Part shown: positions 35,145-44,378 of the stretch, piece after piece
How positions within the stretch are numbered: the first letter of the stretch is position 1
How the letters are laid out: every line of letters starts with the position of its first letter
From: an uncultured Bacilli bacterium
Lineage (GTDB): Bacteria; Bacillota_I; Bacilli_A; RF39; UBA660
Direction: 5' to 3'
Assembly (NCBI GenBank): GCA_934095825.1
Contig: CAKOKQ010000008.1
Location: 1-64,000, forward strand
Length of the DNA stretch: 64,000 nt
Translations under genes and position numbers: made by a program
The notes under the pieces: generated by a model
What the model was told of the DNA's origin: nothing
Database searches by the model: none
What the model saw: the letters and a program-made list of their open reading frames with translations, nothing else

Positions 35145-35642
35145 CTTTTCAATATATTTAATTACAATATGACGATTAGGTTCTTCACCAACAGAAACAG
35201 TTGATATTTCTTTGTCATCTTTTAAAGCATTGTGGATAATACGGCGTTCATAAGAATTCATATTATCAAGTTCAACAGCATTTTTACTCTTTTTAACATC
35301 ACTGACAATTTTTTTAGCCAAACGAATTAAATTTTCTTCTCTTTGTTCTTGATAGTTATTAACATTTAAGACCACATTAGGATAAATTTTTAATTGTTGA
35401 TAAGTATGTTTACAAACTATCATTTGTAAGGCTTTAAGAGTCCTACCATCTTTACCAATTAAAATCGCATTATTATTTGAATCCATATTGATAATAATTT
35501 GGTCATTGTGAAACTTAGCTGTGATTTTTACTTCTAAGTGCATATTTGTTAATAACTCATCTAAGTAATTAATAACAAAAGCGGATATTTCTTCTAAGTT
35601 GTTAACAGAGTTATCAACAGTATTTTTTACTTCTTCTTCCAT
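35133..35642 (-). CDS. jag: RNA-binding protein Jag/KhpB
   Basis: 169 aa. A KH domain with LIGKDGRTLKALQ and an R3H domain with YERRIIHNAL. The N-terminal Jag_N domain of longer homologues is missing. KhpB with KhpA binds small RNAs and affects cell elongation and division in streptococci. It follows yidC by one base, the usual order. Confidence 0.92.
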   Translation of the reverse strand: MEEEVKNTVDNSVNNLEEISAFVINYLDELLTNMHLEVKITAKFHNDQIIINMDSNNNAILIGKDGRTLKALQMIVCKHTYQQLKIYPNVVLNVNNYQEQREENLIRLAKKIVSDVKKSKNAVELDNMNSYERRIIHNALKDDKEISTVSVGEEPNRHIVIKYIEKKED

Positions 35643-35643
35643 G

Positions 35644-36588
35644 TTATCTTGCTTCCTTCATTTTTTTCATAACAAAATTTTGAACGATACCAAAGACATT
35701 ATTAACAATCCAGTAAAGGGCTAAGGCCGTTGGTAGTGAAAGTGATGCCATTAAAATCATAAACATCATGATATAAGTCATAGTCTTAGTTTGGCGCATC
35801 ATATCAGAATTGCCGTCTTGAGGTTGACTAGCCATGGCTTGTTTAAATGAGAAGAATGTACTTAACGCAATAATAACAAGTAAAATTAGATAAATGTAAT
35901 TACCACTAGCAAGAGCTTTACTTGGAGTCATTCCTAAATTCATGTTCCATAAAGTGCCTTCAAAAATAGCAGGAACTCGGTTGATTGCTTCTAAAAAAGC
36001 AAATAGCAAAGGTAATTGAATTAGGGAAGTTAGGCAACTACTAGCAGGATTGATGTTATATTTACGATAGATTAGCATCATTTCTTGAGACTTTTGCATC
36101 ATGGCCTCGTTATCAGTACGATTAGCGTATTTTTGTTCTAACTTATTTAATTCTTTACTAGCTTTTTTCATATTTTCTGATTGAGCCATTGTATTTTTAG
36201 TTAGAGGAATTAAAATAATACGAATTAATAAACTAATAATAATTACTGATAAACCATAATTGTTAACAATTTCTCCTAATTTTAGGATTAACCAAGCAAG
36301 AGGTTTAACAAAAATACTTTCCCATAAACTTTGATACTTGATATCCGTAGGTTTAAATTCTTCACATGAAGGTAAATCATCTAATTTAGTTGTTAATTTA
36401 TCATCATATTTTTTATAAACATCAAGTAAATCGTCGGTAGTAGGCTTACATAAGATGTTGGAAGTTAAGGTTTGACCAGTTGTTTCATTAATAACTTGTC
36501 TTTTGTCATCATCTTTAACATACTTTGTACAACCCACTGTTAGGAAAACCATAAGGGTTAGTATTCCAATTTTAATTTTTTTGTTCAT
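35644..36588 (-). CDS. yidC: Membrane protein insertase YidC (SpoIIIJ/OxaA)
   Basis: 314 aa. A lipoprotein signal with lipobox TVGC (Cys about residue 20) is followed by an extracellular loop and the five-helix YidC/Oxa1 core, with the characteristic conserved positively charged first helix (LIIRIILIPLT) and a basic C-terminal tail (MKKMKEAR). It inserts and folds membrane proteins with or without SecYEG. Start overlaps the rnpA end by 4 nt. Confidence 0.94.
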   Translation of the reverse strand: MNKKIKIGILTLMVFLTVGCTKYVKDDDKRQVINETTGQTLTSNILCKPTTDDLLDVYKKYDDKLTTKLDDLPSCEEFKPTDIKYQSLWESIFVKPLAWLILKLGEIVNNYGLSVIIISLLIRIILIPLTKNTMAQSENMKKASKELNKLEQKYANRTDNEAMMQKSQEMMLIYRKYNINPASSCLTSLIQLPLLFAFLEAINRVPAIFEGTLWNMNLGMTPSKALASGNYIYLILLVIIALSTFFSFKQAMASQPQDGNSDMMRQTKTMTYIMMFMILMASLSLPTALALYWIVNNVFGIVQNFVMKKMKEAR

Positions 36589-36911
36589 TTAATCTCCTTT
36601 ATTAAACTTGCAAAACTAGTTTCCATTTCTTGAAAAGAAACATTTTTACAAGTGTTCTTTATCATTATAATATATTTAACTGAATTTTTGAATTCTTTTT
36701 TATAGTTATCCACAAGGAAACGAACTTGTCTTTTTATTTTGTTTCTATCAACAGCGGTTCCATAGCTTTTTTTTACAGCAATCCCAAACTGTGGATAACT
36801 TTGGGGATAACTTTTAGTATAGATTGTAAACAGTTTATTAGTAACAAACCTTTTATTGTGGATAATTTCTTGGAAATCTTCGTTGGATTTAACCATTTCT
36901 TTTCTTTTCAT
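36585..36911 (-). CDS. rnpA: Ribonuclease P protein component
   Basis: 108 aa. Contains the RNR-type motif DRNKIKRQVRF and the surrounding KKSYGTAV region. It binds RNase P RNA and precursor tRNA leaders. Three perfect DnaA boxes (36706, 36790, 36857) are embedded in this coding sequence. Preceded by a hairpin after rpmH. Confidence 0.94.
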   Translation of the reverse strand: MKRKEMVKSNEDFQEIIHNKRFVTNKLFTIYTKSYPQSYPQFGIAVKKSYGTAVDRNKIKRQVRFLVDNYKKEFKNSVKYIIMIKNTCKNVSFQEMETSFASLIKEIK

Positions 36912-36925
36912 ACTAACTCCTTAAG

Positions 36926-36948
36926 GAAAAAACCACTTGGTAGTGGTT
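36926..36948 (-). terminator. Attenuator-like hairpin between rpmH and rnpA
   Basis: On the minus strand AACCACT, loop ACCA, AGTGGTT, then TTTT (36948 down to 36926). It begins at the last base of the rpmH stop codon. A partial terminator here would make more bL34 than RNase P protein. Confidence 0.65.
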
Positions 36949-37070
36949 TACTTGCATAATATTTTACGGCCTTTTTTTCTTCTTGATTTAAGAATATTGC
37001 TTTCTTTTCTAGCAAAGAAACCATGTTTTTTAGCTTTTTTGCGTTGATTTGGTTGATAAGTTCTTTTCAT
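36948..37070 (-). CDS. rpmH: 50S ribosomal protein bL34, short form
   Basis: 40 aa, too short for usual gene-length cut-offs but unmistakable: [20 protein letters not shown] at the start and RRKKGRKIL near the end. GGAGGTG precedes the ATG. Compared with the usual 44 aa, about four residues are missing between the GF block and RRKKGR, where most bL34 have a T-x-NGR-x-VL sequence; here it is [10 protein letters not shown]. First gene of the rpmH-rnpA-yidC-jag operon, divergent from dnaA. Confidence 0.93.
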   Translation of the reverse strand: MKRTYQPNQRKKAKKHGFFARKESNILKSRRKKGRKILCK

Positions 37071-37101
37071 TTTGACACCTCCACATCTAATTAGCAAAGT
37101 T

Positions 37102-37131
37102 ATTATAATAAAATTTTTAGGATATTGTCAA
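37102..37131 (-). promoter_or_regulatory. rpmH operon promoter
   Basis: TTGACA (37131-37126), 18 bp, TATAAT (37107-37102) on the minus strand, about 30 nt before the rpmH ATG. Confidence 0.8.
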
Positions 37132-37140
37132 GGTTTTAAT

Positions 37141-37170
37141 GATTATTATTACTTCCCAACCCTCCCACCC
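37141..37170 (-). repeat. Four-G-run element, copy 2
   Basis: On the minus strand GGGTGGGAGGGTTGGG (37170-37155) followed by AAGTAATAATAATC. Four runs of three G with 1-2-nt loops meet the usual quadruplex pattern. It ends 10 bp upstream of the rpmH -35 box. Confidence 0.7.
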
Positions 37171-37200
37171 TTAAAGGTATGTTTTTAAAGAATAGTTTAT

Positions 37201-37800
37201 GATTTTGGTTTTGTAATTTAGAAATTTTATATTTTGATAAATTGTGGATAAGTTTGGATAACTTTTTCTTTTTATTATTATTATTATATATATTCATAAT
37301 CATAATACTGTGGATATGTTGATAACTTTTTAAAAAAGCCCGAAAGTACGCCAAAAAATGACCGTTTTGAGGTGTGGATAACTTTTGAGTTATCCACAGT
37401 TGGGGTGTTGATAACTCCATTTTGAGGTGTGAATAACTCCAAAAAAGGTCAAAAATCGACAAAAATTTGCCCAAAAAAAGTGTAAAGTTTTAGTGTAAAG
37501 TAAGAAGTTATCCACAGTTTTGACTAAAAATAGTGCATTTTTTGGAAGTTATCCACAGGCGCGAGCCCTTATAAACACTGGGCTCAAATGAGTTATCCAC
37601 ATTATCAACAGGTACTACTACCCAAGTTATCCACATGTTGATAACTAAAAAAGCCCTAAACTGTGGATAACTCAAAAATTTCCCAGACTTCTGGGAAAAA
37701 ATCTGTGGATAACCTGTTGATAAGTTGTGGATAACTTGTGGATAAAACTGTGGATAACTTTATTTGGAATGTTGATAACATTACTTTAGATGTGGATAAC
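37201..37800. other. oriC: Chromosome replication origin (oriC), DnaA box cluster
   Basis: Thirteen perfect boxes (TTATCCACA or TGTGGATAA) start at 37243, 37373, 37390, 37508, 37549, 37593, 37627, 37662, 37704, 37726, 37737, 37749 and 37791. One-mismatch boxes lie at 37253, 37309, 37406, 37428, 37602, 37636, 37715 and 37770, several as TGTTGATAA. An AT-only stretch rich in TTA/ATT triplets (about 37264-37305) is the best unwinding candidate, since the dnaA-dnaN gap is only 33 bp. The 9-bp-arm inverted repeat at 37679-37698 lies among the boxes. Flanked by rpmH and dnaA, as in Bacillus. Confidence 0.93.
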
Positions 37801-37894
37801 TTTTAATCGGCAAAAATATACGAAAGTTCTTTACTAAAGTTTTAGGATGTTATAAAATAGGTGTTGATTATTGGTTATGAGTGGGGTGATAGTT

Positions 37895-39250
37895 TTGAAA
37901 TCCGAGGAATTATGGGATAAATTTCTTTCCGCAATGCAAGAAAAAATGAATCCTATTTCCTTTAATACATGGTTTAAACCGTTAAAATTGCAAGAACTTA
38001 ATACTAAAGATAACAAAATTATCATTCAAGTACCTATGGGTGTGCATAAAACGACTTTAGAAACCAGTTGGCATCAAGTAATAGAAGAAACTTTACAGGA
38101 ACTAACTGGTAATACTTTTGAACTTGCATATGTTTTAGAAGATTTACAAGCAACTAAAGAAAAAACAGATGATAAAACTAAATCTAAAAAAACAAATGAA
38201 GAAGTATTTGTAACAAATTTAAAAAAAGAGTTTACATTTGATAATTTTGTAACGGGAGATACAAATAAATTTGCGAAGACAGCTGCGATAGCAGTTGCTG
38301 AGGCACCAGGAAAGATATATAATCCTTTATTTATGTATGGAAAAAGTGGGGTTGGTAAGACTCATTTAATGCATGCGATAGGAAATTACATAACTGAACA
38401 TTCTAATTTGAAGGTTTTATATACAACAAGTGATAGCTTTAAAGATGATTATACAAACATTGCTGGTGGTACAAATGATAATTCTTTTGAAAGAGCTGAA
38501 TATTTCAAAAATAAGTATCGGGATGTTGATGTTTTGCTTATCGATGATATTCAGTTTTTAGTTGGCGCTGAAAAGACTCAGCAAGGTTTCTTTCATACAT
38601 TTAATGAATTACATGATAAGAATAAACAAATAATAATTACATCGGATCGCTCACCAGAAGATTTAAAGCTTTTAGAAGAGCGCTTAAGGAGTCGTTTTAC
38701 TTGGGGACTTCCTGTTGATATTTATCCACCTGATTATGAACTTCGATGTCGGATAATTAGAGATAAGATAAGATATTTAAATTTATCCACAATGATGAGT
38801 GATGATGTTATTAACTATATTGCTAATTCTTGTGATACTGATGTTCGAGAGATAGAAGGGGCCATTAACAGGTTGCAGGCTTATACAGCTGTTTATGCGC
38901 CACCTAATATTACTTTAGAATTTGCAATGGAAGCCTTAGGCGATTATGTTAATAACAATATATATTCAATTAGTAATATAACTGTTGTTCAAAAAGCTGT
39001 TGCTGATTATTATGGAATAACAGTTGAAGCCTTAAAAGGAAAGAAGAAATCAAAAAATATAGCTTATCCAAGAATGCTTGGAATGTATATGGCTCGTATT
39101 ATGACAAATGAGTCATTTCCAAGAATAGGCTTAGAGTTTGGAGGGCGTGATCATTCTACTGTTATTCATGCTTGCGATAAAATAGAAGAAGATTTAAAGG
39201 ATAATAAACAATTACAAGAAATTATTAATGAGATAAAAACGAAGATATAA
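37895..39250 (+). CDS. dnaA: Chromosomal replication initiator protein DnaA
   Basis: 451 aa. Domain I starts KSEELWDKFLSAM; Walker A YGKSGVGKTHL (about residue 147), Walker B LLIDDIQFL, and the C-terminal box-binding GGRDHSTVIHACDKI. I place the start at TTG 37895 because GGGGTGA is 5 nt upstream and domain I begins there; ATG 37877 is the alternative but lacks a site at good distance. An extended -10 (TGT-TATAAA, 37851-37856) lies upstream. A perfect DnaA box (38783) inside the gene and the upstream cluster suggest autoregulation. Confidence 0.95.
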   Translation: MKSEELWDKFLSAMQEKMNPISFNTWFKPLKLQELNTKDNKIIIQVPMGVHKTTLETSWHQVIEETLQELTGNTFELAYVLEDLQATKEKTDDKTKSKKTNEEVFVTNLKKEFTFDNFVTGDTNKFAKTAAIAVAEAPGKIYNPLFMYGKSGVGKTHLMHAIGNYITEHSNLKVLYTTSDSFKDDYTNIAGGTNDNSFERAEYFKNKYRDVDVLLIDDIQFLVGAEKTQQGFFHTFNELHDKNKQIIITSDRSPEDLKLLEERLRSRFTWGLPVDIYPPDYELRCRIIRDKIRYLNLSTMMSDDVINYIANSCDTDVREIEGAINRLQAYTAVYAPPNITLEFAMEALGDYVNNNIYSISNITVVQKAVADYYGITVEALKGKKKSKNIAYPRMLGMYMARIMTNESFPRIGLEFGGRDHSTVIHACDKIEEDLKDNKQLQEIINEIKTKI

Positions 39251-39283
39251 TAGTATATATATATAAAGAAAGAGAGAAAATAT

Positions 39284-40402
39284 ATGAAATTTACAATTGA
39301 TAAAAATATAATTTTAGAAAATTTAATGAATGTTGCTAGAGCAATATCTACTAAAAATGTTATTCCTGTTTTAAACGGAATTAAGTTTGAAATGACTGAA
39401 GAAGGTCTATATTTAACAGCTAGTGATAGTGAACTTACAATTAAATCATTTATTGAAAAGAAAGATATTAAAAATGTTGAGGCTTTAGGAAATATTATTA
39501 TTCAAAGTAAATTTATTGTGGATATTATTAGAAAAATGCCTAGTGATATTATTGATTTTGAAGTAGTAGATGGTTTGAAAATCAAACTAACTAGTGGTTC
39601 TAGTGAATGTAGTTTGAACTGTTTAGATTCAAGTGAGTATCCACAAATTGATTTAGAAGAACATAAAACTCCTATCTATATTAATAGTATGTTATTTAAG
39701 AGTATTGTTAGTCAAACGGCTTTTGCTATTTCAACTCAAGAATTAAGACCACTTCTTACGGGTTTAAATTTTAAAATTACTGGTGATATTTTAGAATGTA
39801 TTGCAACAGACTCTTATCGTCTTGCTAAGAAAACTGTTACTTTAACAGGAGCTAGTGATAACGATATTAATATGGTAATACCAGGTAAAAATATTTTAGA
39901 ACTTGATAAGATTATTAATGATGATGTTGATATGGAATTACATGTATTTAGTAATAAAGTATTATTTAAATATAAAAATATTATTTTCCAAAGTAATTTA
40001 CTTGCAGGTAATTATCCTAATACGAATAATTTAATTCCGACGAACTTTGAATATATGATGAGTACAAACTTAAATGATTTTTATAATGCTATTGATAGGG
40101 CTTCATTAGTAACTCAAAGTAAAGATAAGAATATTGTTAAAATGACTTTATCTGGCAAGAAATTAATTATTAATTCTTATGCAAGTGAAATTGGTAAAGT
40201 AGAAGAAACAATTGATGTGGAATGTAATGTTGAAAATGATATTTCTATTTCCTTTAGTGCTAAATATATGTTAGAAGCTTTAAAGACTTTTAAAGATGAA
40301 AAGATTATGATTTTATTAAATGGAGATATTAAACCAATTGTTATTAAATCAACAGAAGATGAAACTTTAATTCAATTAATTTTACCTATTAAGACTTACT
40401 AA
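39284..40402 (+). CDS. dnaN: DNA polymerase III sliding clamp (beta subunit)
   Basis: 372 aa, three repeated clamp folds, typical start MKFTIDKNIILENLMNVARA and ending QLILPIKTY. Forms a ring on DNA that tethers polymerase. GAGAGAAAAT precedes the ATG; 33 bp after dnaA, so probably co-transcribed. Ends before a terminator at 40540. Confidence 0.95.
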   Translation: MKFTIDKNIILENLMNVARAISTKNVIPVLNGIKFEMTEEGLYLTASDSELTIKSFIEKKDIKNVEALGNIIIQSKFIVDIIRKMPSDIIDFEVVDGLKIKLTSGSSECSLNCLDSSEYPQIDLEEHKTPIYINSMLFKSIVSQTAFAISTQELRPLLTGLNFKITGDILECIATDSYRLAKKTVTLTGASDNDINMVIPGKNILELDKIINDDVDMELHVFSNKVLFKYKNIIFQSNLLAGNYPNTNNLIPTNFEYMMSTNLNDFYNAIDRASLVTQSKDKNIVKMTLSGKKLIINSYASEIGKVEETIDVECNVENDISISFSAKYMLEALKTFKDEKIMILLNGDIKPIVIKSTEDETLIQLILPIKTY

Positions 40403-40539
40403 TAAAAGTAATTTAGTAAAAAAAGCTAGAAGAAATTAAGATTAGAAGCTTATGAAAATAAATCTTAGCAGTAAAAATATAAAACTTTAGATGGCTATGG
40501 ATGGCTATGTAATGATATTAAATTTATAATAATGAATAG

Positions 40540-40568
40540 AGAGCTGAAGTAATTTGGCTCTTTTTTTG
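40540..40568 (+). terminator. dnaA-dnaN terminator
   Basis: AGAGCT (40540-40545) pairs with GGCTCT (40556-40561), followed by seven T. Confidence 0.7.
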
Positions 40569-40675
40569 TTAGAAAAACTATGAAAATACAGCTAAAATTG
40601 AAGTTTGGAAATAAAAATCAAGCTAAATTTAGTTCTATAAATAAGACAAATTTTGGATAATAGATATTAATTTAG

Positions 40676-40745
40676 GTCGAAAATTTACCTTTTTTTACCA
40701 ATTCGACAAAATATGACAAAATTCGACAGAGGTACTTGCTATACT
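40676..40745 (+). promoter_or_regulatory. comK-like promoter with phased direct repeats
   Basis: ATTCGACAAA (40701-40710), ATATGACAAA (40711-40720) and ATTCGACAGA (40721-40730) repeat with a strict 10-bp period; an inverted GTCGAA lies at 40676-40681. They end directly upstream of an extended -10 (TGC-TATACT, 40737-40745), placing them in the -15 to -50 region where an activator or repressor would bind. Confidence 0.6.
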
Positions 40746-40778
40746 ATGGCACAATTCATTAAAAAAGGGGGAAATTTT

Positions 40779-41243
40779 ATGGAAGAATTATATTCAATTA
40801 ATGAAGATACATTATTTTTAGAAGGGGTTATAGATGATAGAGGCAGAGTTTTAACTAAAATTTATGAACAAGATAAGGTGTTGAAACTAGAAGATACACC
40901 AACTAACATTATCAGATATGGTTGTGAATACTTTGGCTCGACTTTAGAAGGGCGTCAAAAAGGGGCAATGAGTTTACTGGGAATTAAACATAAAGTTCCA
41001 GTAATGGTTGAAGGCAGTATGGAATTAATATTTTTTCCAATGTGTTCACCGAGAATAAGAGATTGCTCATGGGTATGCTTTAATAACATTTTAAACTATA
41101 AAAGAAATGGTTATGATACGGAAGTGCTGTTTAAAAATGGTCAAAAAATAATCTTAAATATTTCTTATGGAATATTTGAAAATCAATATATGCGGGCTAC
41201 CAAATTAAAAATGGTTAATACTCTAAGAAAATTAGCAAAATAG
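40779..41243 (+). CDS. comK: ComK-like competence transcription factor
   Basis: 154 aa from ATG 40779 (AAAAAGGGGGAAA upstream; an earlier frame start at 40713 lies in the promoter repeats). The pattern INEDTLFLEG, then TNIIRYGCEYFGSTLEGR, LGIKHKVPVMV, FFPMCSPRIRDCSWV and a C-terminal basic helix matches the ComK family, including the invariant Tyr/Gly-EGR and FFP-SP-C-W blocks. ComK activates late competence (DNA uptake) genes in Bacillus by binding AT-boxes. Location between dnaN and recF is not that of Bacillus comK. Whether it controls competence here is inference. Confidence 0.8.
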   Translation: MEELYSINEDTLFLEGVIDDRGRVLTKIYEQDKVLKLEDTPTNIIRYGCEYFGSTLEGRQKGAMSLLGIKHKVPVMVEGSMELIFFPMCSPRIRDCSWVCFNNILNYKRNGYDTEVLFKNGQKIILNISYGIFENQYMRATKLKMVNTLRKLAK

Positions 41244-41269
41244 AGAAAATAGGCTGTAAAATAAGCAGA

Positions 41270-41314
41270 ATTTATGTTATAATTTAAGTAGGTATATGGG
41301 TACTAATATACCTA
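41270..41314 (+). promoter_or_regulatory. recF promoter and 5' leader hairpin
   Basis: Extended -10 TGT-TATAAT (41275-41283). The predicted transcript begins almost at once with a 9-bp hairpin TAGGTATAT/ATATACCTA (41289-41297, 41306-41314). The tail after it is only weakly T-rich, so it is more likely a stabilising or regulatory 5' hairpin than a terminator. Confidence 0.45.
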
Positions 41315-41348
41315 TTATTTTACTATAAGTTAGAAAGAGGCACTTTAA

Positions 41349-42443
41349 ATGCGAATAGTCAATCTAAAGTTACTTAATTTTAGAAACTATAATCATTTAA
41401 CCTTATCGTTTTCGCCAAGTATTAATGTTATATATGGTAAAAATGGTAGTGGCAAGACTAATTTAATTGAAGCAATATATGTCTTAGGGTTAACAAGATC
41501 TTTTCGTTCAAGTACAGATAAAGTATTAGTAACTAAAGATAAAAACTTAACAAAAATATCGGGGGTAGTTTTTGATAACATAAATAAAGAGTATCAGCTT
41601 ACTATTTCTGGTGATGGCAAAGTTGCAAAAATAGATAGTCATCGGCAAAATAAGTTAAGTGATTATATAGCTAAGGTAAATATTGTATTATTTCATCCCG
41701 ATAGCTTAAAAGTAATTAAAGATTCACCTAGTATAAGAAGAGATAATCTTAATATTGATATGTCCCAGTTTGATAATGAATTTATTAATTTACTTAATGA
41801 TTATGAAAAAGTTTTGAAACAGAGGAATGCTTATCTTAAAGTAATGTATGCTAATGCGAATAAATCGCAAGTCTATTTAGATATATTAACTGATAAATTA
41901 ATAGATTATGGTTTAAAAATATACGAAAAAAGAACTAATTTTATTGAACAGATTAATAAATATATCGGTAATTTCTATAGTAAAATAAGTGGTATTGGTA
42001 CTTTAAAAATTAAATACCAGTCAGAATTAAAGGATAAAAATCAGGAAAAGTTAAAGAAAATGTATAATAGTCTTAAAAATAAAGATATGCTTCTTGGTAA
42101 TACAACTTTAGGTGTTCATAAAGATGATTATTCATTTTGTTTTGAAAGTGAATCTTTAAAAGATTATGCTTCGCAAGGACAACAAAAAAATGCCATTATT
42201 GCTTATAAACTTTCTTTAATAGAATTGTTTAAAAATGAGCGAAATATTAAACCAATTTTGATATTAGATGACTTGTTTAGTGAGTTAGATAATGAAAAAA
42301 TTAATAATATTTTAGAAGTAATTGATAAAGATTTACAAATATTTATTACTGTTACTGATTTAAATAAATTACCAAATGATATAAAAAATAAAAATAATAA
42401 AATTTTTGATTGTGCTTTTGGTGAAATAAGGGAGGATATATGA
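41349..42443 (+). CDS. recF: DNA replication and repair protein RecF
   Basis: 364 aa SMC-like ATPase. Walker [10 protein letters not shown] (about residues 30-38), signature-type [15 protein letters not shown] (about 274-288) and Walker B/D-loop [10 protein letters not shown]. Loads RecA at gaps with RecO and RecR. Ends in TGA overlapping the gyrB ATG (ATGA), which shows that TGA is a stop codon in this genome. Confidence 0.95.
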   Translation: MRIVNLKLLNFRNYNHLTLSFSPSINVIYGKNGSGKTNLIEAIYVLGLTRSFRSSTDKVLVTKDKNLTKISGVVFDNINKEYQLTISGDGKVAKIDSHRQNKLSDYIAKVNIVLFHPDSLKVIKDSPSIRRDNLNIDMSQFDNEFINLLNDYEKVLKQRNAYLKVMYANANKSQVYLDILTDKLIDYGLKIYEKRTNFIEQINKYIGNFYSKISGIGTLKIKYQSELKDKNQEKLKKMYNSLKNKDMLLGNTTLGVHKDDYSFCFESESLKDYASQGQQKNAIIAYKLSLIELFKNERNIKPILILDDLFSELDNEKINNILEVIDKDLQIFITVTDLNKLPNDIKNKNNKIFDCAFGEIREDI

Positions 42444-44368
42444 GAGAATTAGGACATGAAGATTATAATGATAATGATATTCAAGTTTTAGAAGGACTAG
42501 AAGCTGTTCGCAAACGACCTGGTATGTATATAGGTACAACTGGTGAGGCTGGACTTCATCATTTAGTTTGGGAAATTGTTGATAATGCTGTTGATGAGGC
42601 TTTAGCTGGATATTGTGATGATATCGAAGTAATTGTTGAAAAGGGCAACATAATTACAGTTCGCGATGATGGTCGTGGGATTCCAACTGGTATGAATAAG
42701 AAAACAGGTTTATCCACAGTTGAAACTATTTTTACAGTATTACATGCAGGTGGTAAATTTGGCGGTGGTGGATATAAAGTATCTGGTGGTTTGCACGGAG
42801 TAGGTGCTTCCGTTGTTAATGCTTTATCCACATGGCTTGAAGTTACGATTTATCGTGATGGGCATATTTATTATCAAAAGTTTGAAAACGGCGGTCATTC
42901 AGTAGAACCTTTAAAAATTATAGGTGAATGCGATGCTAACCGTACAGGTTCAACAGTAAGATTTAAGGCAGATCCAGAAATATTTAGAGAAACGACTGTT
43001 TATAGTTATGCTATTTTGGCAAAGAGATTACAGGAAATTGCTTTTTTAAATAAGGGTTTAAGAATAATTCTTATGGATGATAGAGAAGATAATAAAAAAG
43101 ATGAATTCCTATATCAAGGTGGAATTATTGAGTTTGTTAAAATGTTAAATAAAAATAAAACACCTATACATGATGATGTAATTTATGTTGAAGGAAGAGA
43201 AGACAACATTTTAATTGAAGTAGCTATGCAATATAATGATGGTTATAATGAGGCTTTATATTCTTATACTAATAATATTCATACCCATGAAGGTGGAACT
43301 CATGAAGATGGTGTTAAGAGAGCTTTAACGAGAATTATTAATAATTATGCTCGTAACAATAAAATGTTAAGTGAAAAGGCTGATCCATTAACGGGTGATG
43401 ATGTTCGTGAAGGTTTAACAATGATAATTTCTTGTAAACATCCAGATCCTCAGTTTGAAGGTCAGACTAAGACTAAACTAGGCAATATGGAAGTTCGTAA
43501 GATTGCTGATGATGTATTTAGTAATGGTTTTGAAAGATATTTAATGGAAAATCCGGAGATAGCTAAGAAGATTGTTGAAAAATCATTAACAGCATCTCGT
43601 GCAAGAATGGCTGCTAAGAAAGCTAGAGAATTACAAAGACAAACCAAAGGTGGTTTAGATTTATCTAATCAATGGGGAAAATTAACTGATTGTACGAGTA
43701 AAAATCCTAGTGAATGTGAAATATTTATTGTCGAGGGAGATTCAGCCGGTGGTTCTGCTATTGGTGGTAGAAATTCTAAGACACAAGCTGTTTTACCTTT
43801 AAGAGGAAAGATTTTAAATGTAGAAAAGGCAAGATTAGATAGAGCGCTTTCTAATGAAGAAATTAGAAGTATGATTACGGCTTTTGGTACTGGTATTGGG
43901 GAAGATTTTGATATTTCGAAATTAAGATATGACAAAATTATTATTATGACTGATGCCGATGTCGATGGCGACCATATTAGAATTTTACTTTTAACTTTAT
44001 TCTATCGTTTCTTTAGACCTTTGGTTGAAACTGGACATATTTATATTGCGCAACCACCATTGTACAAAGTATCATGGGGTAAAAATTTCCATTATGTTCT
44101 AACTGATGCTGAACGCGATGAGTTCTTAAAGACTTTACCTGCCAATGTTAAATTTGATGTTGCGCGTAATAAGGGCCTTGGTGAAATGGATCCCGAAGAA
44201 CTATGTTCAACAACAATGGATATTAACAATAGAACTTTAATTCAAGTTAAATTAGATGAAGCGATGGAAGCTGATGGAATATTTAGTTTATTAATGGGCG
44301 AAGAAGTAGAACCAAGAAGAAAGTTTATTGAAGAAAATGCCCATTTTGCTTCAAATTTAGATTATTAG
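42440..44368 (+). CDS. gyrB: DNA gyrase subunit B
   Basis: 642 aa. GHKL ATPase domain with [10 protein letters not shown] and [28 protein letters not shown], then TOPRIM residues EGDSAGGSA and DADVDGDHI. With GyrA introduces negative supercoils. GGAGGATAT before the ATG; four-base overlap with recF. Two perfect DnaA boxes (42710, 42824) lie in the coding sequence. Confidence 0.96.
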   Translation: MRELGHEDYNDNDIQVLEGLEAVRKRPGMYIGTTGEAGLHHLVWEIVDNAVDEALAGYCDDIEVIVEKGNIITVRDDGRGIPTGMNKKTGLSTVETIFTVLHAGGKFGGGGYKVSGGLHGVGASVVNALSTWLEVTIYRDGHIYYQKFENGGHSVEPLKIIGECDANRTGSTVRFKADPEIFRETTVYSYAILAKRLQEIAFLNKGLRIILMDDREDNKKDEFLYQGGIIEFVKMLNKNKTPIHDDVIYVEGREDNILIEVAMQYNDGYNEALYSYTNNIHTHEGGTHEDGVKRALTRIINNYARNNKMLSEKADPLTGDDVREGLTMIISCKHPDPQFEGQTKTKLGNMEVRKIADDVFSNGFERYLMENPEIAKKIVEKSLTASRARMAAKKARELQRQTKGGLDLSNQWGKLTDCTSKNPSECEIFIVEGDSAGGSAIGGRNSKTQAVLPLRGKILNVEKARLDRALSNEEIRSMITAFGTGIGEDFDISKLRYDKIIIMTDADVDGDHIRILLLTLFYRFFRPLVETGHIYIAQPPLYKVSWGKNFHYVLTDAERDEFLKTLPANVKFDVARNKGLGEMDPEELCSTTMDINNRTLIQVKLDEAMEADGIFSLLMGEEVEPRRKFIEENAHFASNLDY

Positions 44369-44378
44369 GAGGTGTATC

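Larger units (their letters stand above)
40403..40778 (+). other. Gap between dnaN and comK-like gene
   Basis: Holds the direct repeat GATGGCTATG (twice, about 40491-40510), the dnaN terminator, and then three tandem 10-bp repeats (40701-40730) before the comK promoter. No other coding potential is seen. Confidence 0.5.

Noticed and set aside
37136..37474. 112-codon minus-strand frame over oriC
   Set aside because: It runs through DnaA boxes and the G-run element, has repetitive composition dictated by those sites and no ribosome-binding site; it is a by-product of the origin sequence.
42440..42443. Mycoplasma-type code with TGA as Trp
   Set aside because: recF, the DUF3006 gene and the gene ending at 12956 stop at TGA at sensible ends, and Trp codons are TGG throughout.
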